Source: Zychaea mexicana (Eukaryota; Mucoromycota; Mucoromycetes; Mucorales; Lichtheimiaceae). Taken from it: a stretch of 64,000 nucleotides of DNA. Position numbers and translations under genes: made by a program. Positions 13,414-24,646 of this stretch are shown piece after piece; within the stretch, counting starts at the first letter, position 1, and the number at the start of each line of letters is the position of its first letter. Below the pieces are notes generated by a model. That model saw only the letters and a program-made list of their open reading frames with translations, ran no database searches and was not told the DNA's origin. Where the stretch lies: the NCBI RefSeq assembly GCF_025766255.1, contig NW_026516770.1:96476-160475 (forward strand), given 5' to 3'.

Positions 13414-14021
13414 GTATTAAGGAGGGAACCAAAAAAAACAAGTCGTTGTCTGCTATCAAGCTCAGTTCCCAGGTGCCACTTCCGCTAAGAAAAGGGGCGT
13501 AAGCAATGTTTACTCCGCTTGTGTTTGGAAAGACAAACCAGGTTTATGAATGTCACTAAAAGCAAGTATACAACAAGTACCAAAATAAGTTGAATAAAAG
13601 GCATGAATTTATTACAAAGGATCACAAAAAGTGTATATTGCATTTGTCAGCTGTTAGAAGGCATGTATACAGTGTAAGGCAAATTGTGGCGCTGAAAAGC
13701 ATCGAGATTTTGGGATATACCTAAACTGTGGGTCATGTACAGAAATCACCGTGCTCGTGCTATGATCAAGTTATGGATTGATTTATATGATATGAGTGCG
13801 TAGATTCCAATCTTAGTTTTACTAAACGATCATGTTGATTTCCAGGGCTTAGGTAGGTTAAGAAAGATTATCCCGATCAACGTAGAGCAAGTTGCAAGAG
13901 TAACAAAATGTGGTGCCTGAAAGTTGGCAACAATCAACAATAGCGGAGTGATATTGCAGTAGCAGGATTCTTTTCTTTATAAAAGCGTGAAACACGTAAA
14001 AACCGCATAGATCTGCCCCCC
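13414..14021. other. Divergent promoter region
   Basis: About 600 bp between the start codons of the minus-strand exonuclease and the plus-strand unknown gene. No clear TATA box or repeat was seen; presumably both promoters lie here. Confidence 0.5.
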
Positions 14022-15307
14022 ATGCAAACACACTTTGATACCGTCTTTTCACTCAATCAACTTTTACAAATTGAATCTCATTGTCGGAAATCACAAGCAC
14101 CTCGCTGCCTATATCAAGGTTTCGCCACTGTTCTTATATGTCACGGCATCGTGTTCTGTTCTTGTTTATGGATTGTAGAATTACCAAACTCAACTCGTGC
14201 ACTTTGATCGTTGTTATTATGCTTTATAGATTCCACGCCGATTTTTTTACGATTTCCCCATCCAAGACAACCATCGGAATTTTGCTCCGTGATTTCACTT
14301 AACGCTCGAGGCTACCGCTCGAAAAGTGTAAAGTGCATGATCTATGGCACTGTGTATTGTCATGATTATCAAACCGTGGAAGCCGTATGGGCACGGTTAC
14401 AACCACTGCAACAACGACAGCCACAATCGTTATTAACGTCGTTGCTACAAAAACAACAACAGGAAAAGCAGTTAAAAGTAGCCAAACTACTTCTTGCAAG
14501 CTTTCCATTAGAATCACAACAAACTTATCCAACGATAACAAATGATGACAAGGATCCAAAACCATCCACGAAAATCATTATTGTTATTGACATTGGACTC
14601 AAGGACGATTATATGTGCAGGGCATGCCAATTACCCAGTTTATCATGGTAAAATAAATATAAAAGGAAAGGAAACAGGTTGGGGAAAACAAGTGTCACCG
14701 TAAAATAAGAAGGTGCACTTGCATGGATAGTATGTGCGAATCCCTGACAAATCAATTGGGGTCATATTACTCTATAGGTCTCGGCGGATGTGGGCACTGG
14801 CTTCAAGGGCCAATATGATTTCATTTACAGGCGTATGTTATTCTGTTTTAGGTGGCGCATATAGCTCACTTAGTAAGGCGAATGCCAATTATGTAAGTAT
14901 CACCGATAATCTAGGAAACATGTTTACGTGAAAGATAACTAAACTTTTTTTCAGGCATACAAGGCTGGCTCCTTGGCAATACAACAGATCAAGTTCGCAC
15001 AGTGGTTAAAGGATCCGGTTCTAGAATCGAAGTGCTGGCTGTATTATGCAGAGGATTTGATCCAGTTGCATCGATTCAAGCGTGTGGATAAGATCCTGGC
15101 GAAACAAGTTGCGTTTGCTCAAAACCTTGGAGATCCAATTGTAAGCCATTGAAGTCCGAGAGGAGATTGAGGAGAGAGGAATGTGTGTTTATGCATGGTA
15201 TCCAGCAGATTTATTAACACAAAAAATGTAAACAGCTGCTCAAAATGTGCGATTCAGTGCAGACACGAAGAGATCGAGCATATGCAGACCATGTCCATGC
15301 TGCATGA
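14022..15307 (+). CDS. Five-exon protein of unknown function, helical-repeat-like C-terminus
   Basis: I reconstruct exons 14022-14118, 14230-14647, 14778-14892, 14955-15140 and 15236-15307; all phases agree and give 295 aa. Exon 2 runs straight into a stop if unspliced, and the donor TG|GTAAAA with acceptor CTATAG keeps the frame by rebuilding a Trp codon. The N-terminal 160 residues include YGTVYCHDYQTVEAVWARL, a Gln-rich stretch (LQPLQQRQPQSLLTSLLQKQ) and IIIVIDIGLKDDYMC. The C-terminal 110 residues look like tandem alpha-helix pairs (TPR-like): GGAYSSLSKANANYAYKAG, IKFAQWLKDPVLESKCWLYY, DLIQLHRFKRVDKILAKQVA, AQNLGDPILLKMCDSV. No catalytic motif and no signal peptide. I do not recognise the family. 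It may be a scaffold in a protein complex; that is inference only. Confidence 0.6.
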
Positions 15308-16142
15308 CGGACGACGAAAGAAGCGCCGGTCAATATGCATCTTCTCTTACTTGGAATATTCAACAAAAAAGAATCTTAGCGAGATGAGCAGCTGCGCTTG
15401 TAACGCCATGTTAAAGTACATCTTCCGTCGTATACCGCTCAATCATTAAACACGCTCCAAGATCTTTTCAAGTCATAACTACACACAAGACGTTGCTGGT
15501 TTGAGGCAGTAACCTTGCAGACTAGCAGCATATAACTATCAAAGCAAGAAAAACAAGAAAGAAAAAGATTCTTCGGAACGTTTACGGCTGCACATGCATT
15601 TATACTCTATACATCTATACATTTATTCATTTGTACATCTACATTACACTAATACACAAGGACTTATTCAATACCTTACAAGTACACTATGTACATGACC
15701 TTGACTTCGGATCATGAAAGGGAGGGACAAGGACAAAAGAGAGAAATAGATTATCATGAGCAACTATGCGTATATATAATGGCTTTAAAAACGTTCGATA
15801 CAGAGAGGCAAAAGATACTATACCACATATGCAACAATTCATGTAAGAACGACAGCGACAGCGATACTAATGATGTACGCTATGTAAGACTGTATAAGAT
15901 ATATTTCTTGTTTGTATCTTAATGCTCGATCAAAGTTATCGGAAATAAAGAGAAAAGGTAAGGAACATATTATTAGAGTATCAAAAGAAAAAGAAGAATA
16001 AAAGCTAGAGGACTCGTAGCAAAACAATAAGAGGAGGTGCAAAGAAATAGCTACTTTGCCACCGATACATAATCGTAATCAGTAACGTTAATCATTAGAG
16101 AAAAAAATGGATAGAAAAAAGAAAAGAGAAGGCGAAAATCGC
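15308..16142. other. Convergent intergenic region
   Basis: AT-rich 3' flank shared by two convergent genes. No RNA gene or repeat of note seen. Confidence 0.5.
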
Positions 16143-17541
16143 TTATGCAGTTGCAATAGGCGTGGGAGCTGGAGTGGGTGCAGTAGCTGTGGTATTCGAT
16201 TCAGGAGCGTCGCGTGGAGCCTCCGCTTCAGGTTCCCGTCGCAGTTCTTCTTCATGTGCTTGTGCTTCTTGTTGGTTGTTGTTGTCCTGGTCAGCAGTAG
16301 GAGAAGTAGCAGTATTGTTTCCTTCCTCAGTTGCTGCAGCAGCCTGGTTCTTTTTCGGGAGCTTGAAAAAGTCTGTCAATCGACGACCAAGAGGCGACGA
16401 TGGGCGAGAAGCTTCCTTCTCATTATTTTCTTTTTCTTCCGGCTGCTCTTGCTCTTGCTTGGGTTCCTCTGCTTAGATCACATTAAGAGATTGTTACGTC
16501 AGTACTCGTAAAGCTCTTTGAGCTTTGAATGTCAAAAACACCTTGATAAGTCTGGATTTAAGTACTTACCGGTAGCTGGTTTTTGCTCTTCTTCTTTGGT
16601 TTCCTTCTTCTTGGTACCAAAGAACTTGTTGATCAACGATTGGCGCTTGGGACTCGTGCTAGCGGCTACTGCTGCTTCAGTAGTAGGCGATGCTGCTTGA
16701 TCGGCAGCAGTGGCGGCAGCATCGACAGCTTTATGAGCTGTTTCATTAGCAACTTCTGCAGTTCCTTCTGCTGCTGAAGTAGCAGTCTCTTTGACCTTAT
16801 CGCGGGTGCCTTCAACTACAGCGGAAGTTTCGATAGGCTGCAGCTGCTCAATCTTGGGAAGTTCGACAGGCTGAGCTTCACCGCTGCCAGCATTACTAGC
16901 CTGACCTGATTGCTGCTGCTGAGTATCAAGTGAGGAAGCACCCTCAGCAGAAACAGCTGGAGGAGACTTGGGCGCCATGGACTAATGCAATGATTTCTTT
17001 TAGTACATGCATGTTTGTTTTTCTATCGGTGAGATCTCCTCTCATCATTTATCTGTCATCATCATCATACCTTGATGCTTGAGAAAAGGCTACCGAATCC
17101 CTTTGACTTGCGCTTTTCTTGGGTAGCTGTTGCTGGCTTGGAGGATGCAGCATTCTCTTCTACCGGTCCTGCTGGTTCTTCTTGCTGCTGTTCAGTGGTA
17201 GCAGCTGGTGCATCAGCGGCGGGAGCCGATTCTTCTTTGTTATCCTCCTTCTTTTCTTCCTCTTTTTTGTTGGACTTGAAAGGATTGAACAAGTTCAAGC
17301 GCTTCGTCTTTCCAGCAGCGCTGGTTGATGCTGCTGGTGCAGGTTCAGTAGTAGTAGTAGTAGTAGCGGCTGCTTCTGCTACATCTACTGGAGCATCATT
17401 GTCTTTGCTCTCTTCAGCAGCAGCAGCGGGTGTAGCAGCGTCAGCAGCAGTGGGCTCGTTCTGGGTTTCAGTAGTAGTGGTGGGCTCCGTGGTAACGGGT
17501 TGTTGCTGTTGTTGTTGTTGCTCGGTTTCCTGGGTTGTCAT
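16143..17541 (-). CDS. Low-complexity protein with repeated Phe-rich basic motifs
   Basis: Three exons: 17071-17541, 16570-16981 and 16143-16471. They join in frame to 403 aa. Most of the chain is Ala/Thr/Glu/Gln/Pro and presumably disordered. Embedded in it are short hydrophobic-Phe motifs flanked by Lys: KRLNLFNPFKSNKKEEEK and KSKGFGSLFSSIK in exon 1, KRQSLINKFFGTKKKETK in exon 2, and GRRLTDFFKLPKKNQ in exon 3. Two carry R/K-R-x-S/T, a basophilic kinase (PKA-type) consensus. The middle part, DKVKETATSAAEGTAEVANE, looks like an amphipathic 11-mer helix of LEA/perilipin type. No known domain. A membrane- or partner-docking protein using repeated linear motifs is the best guess. The TATA box at 17677-17684 and the 4.6 kb gene-free 5' side suggest extensive regulation. 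Confidence 0.8.
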
Positions 17542-17676
17542 GGTTGCTGGTAGTAAGAAAAAGGAAAAGAGACGCTAATGTATCGTTGTAGAAGAAAGTA
17601 GTAGGAGTGGGTTTGAAATTAACGCGAATAAAAAAGAAATCAAAAGGAAGAGAAGAAGAAAAGGAGAGGGCACATG

Positions 17677-17684
17677 TATTTATA
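17677..17684 (-). promoter_or_regulatory. TATA box of the low-complexity gene
   Basis: TATAAATA on the minus strand, 136 bp upstream of the start codon at 17541. Confidence 0.5.
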
Positions 17685-17713
17685 TTCTTTGAAAAGAAAT
17701 GCTACGTAGAATA

Positions 17714-17732
17714 CTAGTAGTAGTAGTAGTAG
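17714..17732. repeat. (TAG)6 microsatellite
   Basis: Uninterrupted TAG trinucleotides in the upstream region of the low-complexity gene. Confidence 0.9.
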
Positions 17733-20700
17733 CTGCTAGGAACTACTTGATGCATATACAAAAGATACTCGACAATTCATCACGTATGTTTAGTTTTTTT
17801 CTTCTTCTTCAGCACGAGTAAAGCTCAAAGATAGAGAGAGTGTGTGAGTGGAGACCAGGAGTAGGAGGATCAAAGTTATAGGAGGAAAGCAAGACAAGCA
17901 ACCTTGTTTTCCGAGAGTGCTGTAACACCGCGCGCAACTTAAAAAACCAAAATCGCAGATGACCCTTTAAACGTGTCTGTTCGTCTTTGCACCGATCTCT
18001 TCCACTTCATGTCTACTGTCTACAGATCTGCTGTATTAGAGAAAAATACAAAAAATGGAGAGTGCCCACATGGCGGTTTGTGTATATTCTTTATCGAACG
18101 AGTATATATACTCATCATACTTTTATGCGGTTGTTAATCCGAGTGACCGTATGAGCTGATTTTTTCTTAGCTATCATAACGGCACGATGCAGCTTGTGGA
18201 AGCAGAGGTGCTTGTGGTGTTTACGGGTTAAATTTAGATATGCGATGCGAATGTGGAGTTAGTAAAAACTTGCCGCCAAATTTTTGCTGCAAGCCAGGAA
18301 GCCAACAACACCTCACTAAAAAAACCGCTCACTTTCAAGTTTCCCCAGACATGTTCTTTATTCCCACCCTTGGGAGAGCTGTTGATGTGTACCCCTGTGC
18401 TATATAAGAAAAATTCAGCCGTGCTTTGTGCGTATATAACACCTATTTCGGTTTATGATACATGCAGAACGTTTACCATTTCTCTCGATCTGCCTCTTTA
18501 TAATACTAAGAAACATACGTAATACACAGCTTTCATCATGCCTTTCAGTATCTGTAGATATATTCAGGGTTTCCGAAATGATCATCCCGATAACACACAT
18601 ACAAGGCCGAACCTGTCTGAACTCGCCCTCCTTCTCCCCCTTATCCTTGCATCTCCTTCCTAGTTTAAATCTTCCTGTCCCCTGGCTCTCGTGCAACTAC
18701 CTTGTGCTTTTTTATTTTTAACAGATAAATAATGATTGAAGTTTGCTGTTGGATCAGACACTTCTTCCTTTCATGCATAATGCGCGTCCTTGAAATTTCG
18801 GCGTGATCTAATGATCATACAAAGCTTTAAGTAAGCCCATCACGTACAAGACGTGAAAAGTAAGTGTATCAGGAGACAAATGTGATGCTAAGTCGACGGA
18901 GAAAAGTGTGGAAGAGAAAGGATGAAACAGGTTCTTTGGTAACTGTCTTCCTCTGCTACCTTGTCGCTCTGTTTCTTCTCCTCCGCCACTCCTTAAACGG
19001 GAACGGAGACGGGAAAAACAAATTGCATGACAATAGATAGCGTCACCGGCATCATACTTTTCTTATGTACACTCTATGTTATTTTATGTGATATTCCGCC
19101 CTCTTTCTCCATTAGCTCTACCCTTTTTACTCAAATTGGAATATTAAGGGTCATCCTTTTTATGTATATACCAAAAGGTCGTCTCTACCAATGACTGTCT
19201 GTTCTTGTCTTTATCTACCTCTTTCGCTAAGGATTCATTATCTTATTGTTTACTATCCCACGAGTACATGCTACTGTAAATAATACTCAACTCATTCAGA
19301 AGCTAATGATATGTATGCACAAAATAGTTAATTATAAGTAAGGCGTTTCACACTCTTCTCTCTATAATTCTAGGTATGCAGTCCTCATGTCCTCTGTATT
19401 ATGTAGTACGCGAGTCTTCGGGTATTATAAGATTCAGATATGTACATAAAGGAAAGTAAAAAAAGTATACTATTAATGTGCATATTGATATGCATTGCTG
19501 TTGTGGTTATAGAAGAGGGTCTGGAAGAACGCGTGAGCTTTCCATCTGACAAATGAACATAATAGCTATATAACATAGTTTAAATCGAAATTAGAAAAGA
19601 ATACTACAACAGATGGTTTGAATGATATGATATGCAAGTGACCGGGTCATATACCTCTCTTACATAACTACACGTAATGACCTTAGATATAGGCACCATG
19701 TTTGTAAACTAGTCTCTACTAAAAAAAAGTGGCATATATTCGTATTACACACATAATCTGTCATTAGGATATACACTTCTCAAATGTCAGTATATTGATC
19801 TCTTTTGACTGCGTGTTAGTTTATTTGTAAGTATGAATAAAAGTCTTCATTGTTGTTCCCGACCATGTATTAAACACCGTCAAACAATTTGCTGGTATGA
19901 ACTTGTGTACATACTAGAACAGTCGAGGACTGATGCTACTATTGTATGCATGTTAGAAGAATGAAAGGGTGTGACAGATGCAATACTGGATATATATTAT
20001 TCCGTTGTCTAGTGTCCGATAGCAAGTTCACGCCCTTCTTATGCAGATAGCAAAATACTTTTTCTTTCCGTGAAGACAACTGAAACGTGTATGATAAGAG
20101 AGACCGATAACTGTAACAATAGCTAAAGAACCCGCACTGGTTTGAATAAGTGTGCACTGTTATTGACAAATATTACGAAAGAATGCTCCTGATGTTGTTA
20201 TTGTCACATACATATTCTTTATCATTTTTATTCTGCTTCTAGCCATAAAAGTCTGTATCAATTTTTTTTTGTTTCGCTCACGGTATACACCTCTTGCATA
20301 AATTGGGTACATAGAGTATATAGAATTCAATTGAAACGACGATCGTTTTGTTTAGCAAATTCTCGAAACTCTGTATCTTGAATTCGCGCTTCTGTTTACA
20401 AATCTATCCGGCGAATATTATAGATAAATCAATGTAGCCAGATAAACTGAACAAAGAAGTTTCTTTTCCAAATGAAAAAGTGGCGCCTTTGGTGTGCACG
20501 TATTTTATATCATGGCCGAACTCGATGAGCTTACATGCAACAGCAAAAACGGTATAGAGCAAACTGCGTTAAGTTAAATGGCGGGAATGCAGCAAAATGG
20601 ATTAGCTACATCAAGTTTTGTGCGTGCTGATCACTTTATTAGGATAGCAGCCAAGCGGAAAACTACTGGCCCATAGCAAGTATTCATGCTCAATTCTCGA

Positions 20701-21950
20701 TGGCATTGGACACCCAAAAGCAACGGGCAACTTTATACCTTATTTCATGCAAGCATCGCTTTGCCATCTCATTGCTGTGCGGTATTGCAGTCATTGACGT
20801 GTGCTTACTTATATTCTTTGATAATTATACTCTTAGCCATCCTCATGTACTTATATAGTGCTACAGTTTTATTTTTTGGTTACACGTATTATACGTATTT
20901 TTAACCAAGGTCACAGGCGCTTTCGTATGTCTTCATATACGGAAAGTGATGCGCAAAAGCGAGTGATTGTTGAAGGATCAGTCATTATCATTGTTGGCAC
21001 TTTCCCCTTTTTAAGCAGCATCGGAAACCAATATAGAAACGGTATTTTTTAATCAATGATGGGTAAATTGTAGTTTTTAATCTGTTATCATTATTTCTGT
21101 TGTTATGCTTACTAGGAGGATGGTATTACTTTCTGTATAGCGTTTACTTCTCCCTCGCGCTTACAGACGAAGAATGACCTTTCTATCATATTAGCTATCT
21201 TCCTCGCATTATGTCCGTCGCGTAATCTCTGCGAATAATTTGAGTGGCACATCATGCTATACACATATACATATATACAATGCAGATTGCCACATGCATC
21301 TTTGAGTCGCCCATGGCAATGACGGTATGATAAAGTTATGACTGTTAGTCAGCTGCAAAATTTCTACGTAGCTGCCTAGTTGCTTCGGCGTAATATGTTG
21401 ATTTACTTATATGGTGTTTCCGACTGATGAAAGGGTTATAATGACCGTCGATCATGCTGCCCATTTCTCTGCCGTCGGAAACCCAGCACTGTATTGAAAT
21501 TTCTGTGGGGCGCAGCAAAATTACTCTAGTGTGTAGTTTCGGCATTATTATACACCCGTTTCCGTTGTATCTATCAAGGGTAAAACCATGTTGTACGCAG
21601 CCTTATTTGAAGCATACGTCTATTGTTTGTCCGAGTCCCGCGATGGTAAGCATCTTATATCGGTATACTAGGAGACTATTCACGAAATAATTCAGAGCGT
21701 TTTCATTCTGTGATATCAGACATGGACGTGTATATCGGTACAGAAAGTATATAGAATATCTGTTTTGATGACTGTCACTGCTGAAAAAAGAAAATACTCT
21801 ATTAATTGCCTGACTGGGCTGTTATTACACTTTTGTGGCTACAAACTGTGGCAAAAGGAATATATATCTTAGGTATCATAATTGTACAGAAATAAGTGAC
21901 CCCACCTTTGATTATTAATAACATGTCTATAGTAGATAACGGGCAAAATC

Positions 21951-22019
21951 ATCGTTTGCTTATTAATATAAAGATTCTAGTAGTAGAAAACAGAGGAAAA
22001 TATCGTTTGCTTATTAATA
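21951..22019. repeat. 18-bp direct repeat pair
   Basis: ATCGTTTGCTTATTAATA occurs exactly at 21951-21968 and again at 22002-22019, 51 bp apart, about 200 bp upstream of the OYE gene. The spacers differ (both are AT-rich with TAGTAG), so this looks like a short duplication or a paired regulatory element. Confidence 0.85.
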
Positions 22020-22111
22020 CACCAGCTCATCAAAAAGAGCAACGGACCAGACCCAATCTATTCATATCTCTAGCAAAGTCACGATGAAAGAACTATTAAA
22101 CTTCTGTTTTG

Positions 22112-22119
22112 TATATAAA
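22112..22119 (+). promoter_or_regulatory. TATA box of the OYE gene
   Basis: TATATAAA 75 bp upstream of the ATG at 22194, followed by a purine-rich GTGGGGG. Confidence 0.55.
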
Positions 22120-22193
22120 GTGGGGGATGTTCTAAATGAATGAATACCAGTTTATAGAAATACGTTTCCTCTCTGCTACTACTTTCTTACTTT

Positions 22194-23375
22194 ATGACAC
22201 TTTTTGAGCCCATCAAAGTCGGCGCCGTCCAGCTACAGCATCGTGTTGTGCTTGCACCGATGACAAGACTCAGAAACGACGAAAACAATGTCCCTACAGA
22301 GCTTGTAGTTGAATACTATCGCCAGCGTGCCAATCCCGGTGGGCTCTTAATTACCGAAGGTGGCAAGATATCAGATAAGGCTGGAGGGTTTCCACATGTT
22401 CCTGGGTAAAAAGCACATGGATTGTTTTTTATTTCGGACAAGAAAAAAATAATGATACAACGAGGGGAGGGGAGTGCTTATTCTGGTATGAAAAAAAGTT
22501 TCTATACCGAGCAGCAAATTGAAGCATGGCGCAAGGTCACCCAAGCAGTGCACGAAAAAGGAGGTTATATTTTTGCCCAAATATGGCACGGTGGCCGCGC
22601 TGGATCGTCGCTTTATCTTGATAACAAACCACCCCTCGCACCGTCACCCATCGCGGCTGTCGATCGCATCAACGCTTTCACAGGCAAACCATACGAGGTC
22701 CCGCGTGAGACAACCAAAGACGATATCCAAGATATCATTCAGCAATATGCGACAGCAGCAAAGGATGCAATCAAGGCAGGATTTGACGGTGTCGAGTTGC
22801 ATGGCGCCAACGGGTTTCTCATTCACCAGTTTCTCAGCTCATCAGCCAACCAGCGTACGGACGAATACGGTGGATCCATTCCCAACCGAGCTCGCTTTGC
22901 GCTTCAAGTGGTAGATGCAGTCATTGAAGCCGTTGGTGCAGAACGCACGGGCATTCGGTTATCGCCGTGGGGCGGGGAAGAAGGGGATGTAACTGACGGA
23001 GATACAACATACGAAACCTACAGCTATTTATTGAAACAATTGAACCCCAAAGGCATCGCTTATGTTCATTTTGTGGAACCCCGAGACGATTTCATACGCG
23101 AAACAGTAGACTTGGTAAACTCGCTGGATCCGTTCCGCGACATTTGGCAAGGCCCGTTTATTTCGGCAGGTGGGTATACGACCCACCCAGAATCCATTGC
23201 TGCTAGAGCCAAGGAAACCGGCGATTTAGTCGCTGTCGGTAGGGCATACATTGCCAATCCAGATCTGGTTGACCGACTCAAGAATGATTGGCCTTTAAAC
23301 AAGTACAAAAGAGACACCTTCTACGCTCAAGGAGCGGAAGGTTATACCGATTACCCCTTCTATGCTAAAGCTTAG
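22194..23375 (+). CDS. OYE: Old yellow enzyme family NAD(P)H:flavin oxidoreductase
   Basis: Two exons, 22194-22405 and 22499-23375, join in frame to 362 aa, the normal family length. The alternative of starting inside the intron is not needed: splicing at CCTGG|GTAAAA to AAAG|TTTC rebuilds [18 protein letters not shown]. It is an FMN-dependent TIM barrel that reduces alpha,beta-unsaturated carbonyls with NADPH. Visible family motifs: [12 protein letters not shown] near the N-terminus, [10 protein letters not shown], the substrate-binding pair in [14 protein letters not shown] (His and Asn), [17 protein letters not shown], and FISAGGYT with [17 protein letters not shown], which holds the FMN phosphate. 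No signal peptide, so cytosolic. The physiological substrate cannot be inferred; fungal members serve detoxification or oxylipin-type reduction. The 3' acceptor is purine-rich rather than pyrimidine-rich, the one weak point of the model. Confidence 0.95.
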
Positions 23376-24646
23376 ACGTACATTCTATGTCTTTCCCATT
23401 TAGTATCACCACTTTAGCAATAAACTGTACCTTTTACTATTATACATATGCATATGGTGAAGAAATTTCATTTTCTTCAAGTGTTGAATCAGAGACCAAC
23501 TACTCTATTACGTAACATCAATAGAAAGCATACCGCGATGCGTACAGTACATAAATGATATATATTGACCTGATGTAGTGACATCTTTTGAATAATGCAT
23601 TGCAAGCAAATTTATAGCAGAAGCTGAAGGACCACCGTCTTGCAGTCTATTAGGTACTCGTACAACACATTAGCGAAGCTGTATGCTTATTTGATAATAT
23701 AAGGAGGGGGATTCAGATATCTCCGTGCATAAGCATAAACATATAAAACGAGCGGTGGCTGTGAGTGGTCGGAAGTTAAGCAAACGTAAGCTGTAGGTTT
23801 ACAGCCAACAACATCGAGCGTTCCTATGTCGATATGTAACAGATACTTGAAGCAGCTATCCAACACCTCTCCACCAACGACGCGACGCATGAGTCATTCC
23901 ACCTTGATCCTTAGTTTTAGAATCCATTGTGGTTTACATTCAAGGATATGGAGTGACTGTATAGTGTAAAGAGACACACGAGTGTTACCTTTTCTGAATC
24001 TTGCTCAAACATTTGGAGATATCTTGCCTTTTATTAGATTTTGCTTGTATCATACTTTATGGAAAGCGAGATATCTGAAATTCCCCTGAAAGCGTAAAAA
24101 ACATTATTGTTTCTTTTAAAAAAGAAACAAAACTCTTTCGTAAACACTCTGATTTTGCTTTAGCAGAAACCCGAGAAGTTCATACTGAGGGTACCAGTAT
24201 AGGACAGTTCACATTTTTAGATAATGAAATGGAAGGGGACAAAATCTAAATGACGGCATAGTGCCGATATCTGATGATGGTAATGATCTATCGGATATGG
24301 ACGCATCGATGCATATTACAGTATGACGGCATATATAAATTATGATATTGGAAAAACTGATGCATAGATTTATTTGTTTATTGATGAGAGGTGGGGGGGG
24401 TGAAAGAAAGAAAGAAAGAAAGGTCGATTTGAAAAGGAGAAAAACCGATATGCCGTATATACAAGAAAGTAAAAAAAAGGAAAAAGAGAAATGTGATACA
24501 AGGAAGAAACGGTCTGGCAAACGTACAGTATGCCTAAAAAAGGTATCATGGAAAATATGCTGAATGGTGTGGGGGGGTGAGGTGGGAGTTGTGAATTTGT
24601 GGGGTATTGACGGAAATCTAGGAAAAGAATCCAGAAAAGGGAGGTT
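23376..24646. other. Convergent intergenic region
   Basis: Between the OYE and RRM genes, both ending here. Holds a (GAAA)n run at 24402-24421. A 67-codon minus-strand frame at 23687-23890 starts MRRVVGGEVLDSCFKYLL and is compositionally plausible but unsupported. Confidence 0.45.
24402..24421. repeat. (GAAA)5 microsatellite
   Basis: Tetranucleotide run in the 3' flank of the RRM gene. Confidence 0.9.

Larger units (their letters stand above)
17542..22193. other. Gene-poor 4.6 kb region
   Basis: Between the divergent low-complexity gene (-) and the old yellow enzyme gene (+). Only short open frames are present, none recognisable. Noted inside: a plus-strand promoter-like stretch at 18388-18410 (ACCCCTG, then TATATAAG at 18401-18408) with no gene I can identify behind it, and an exact 18-bp direct repeat at 21951-21968 and 22002-22019. 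No tRNA or transposon signature was seen. Confidence 0.5.

Noticed and set aside
17072..17578. Plus-strand frame of 168 codons rich in Val/Ser/Ala
   Set aside because: Antisense of the low-complexity protein's first exon; triplet repeats keep all frames open.
23760..23800. GAAGTTAAGC at about 23774, as in 5S rRNA
   Set aside because: Only these 10 bases match; the flanking 5S helices are absent.
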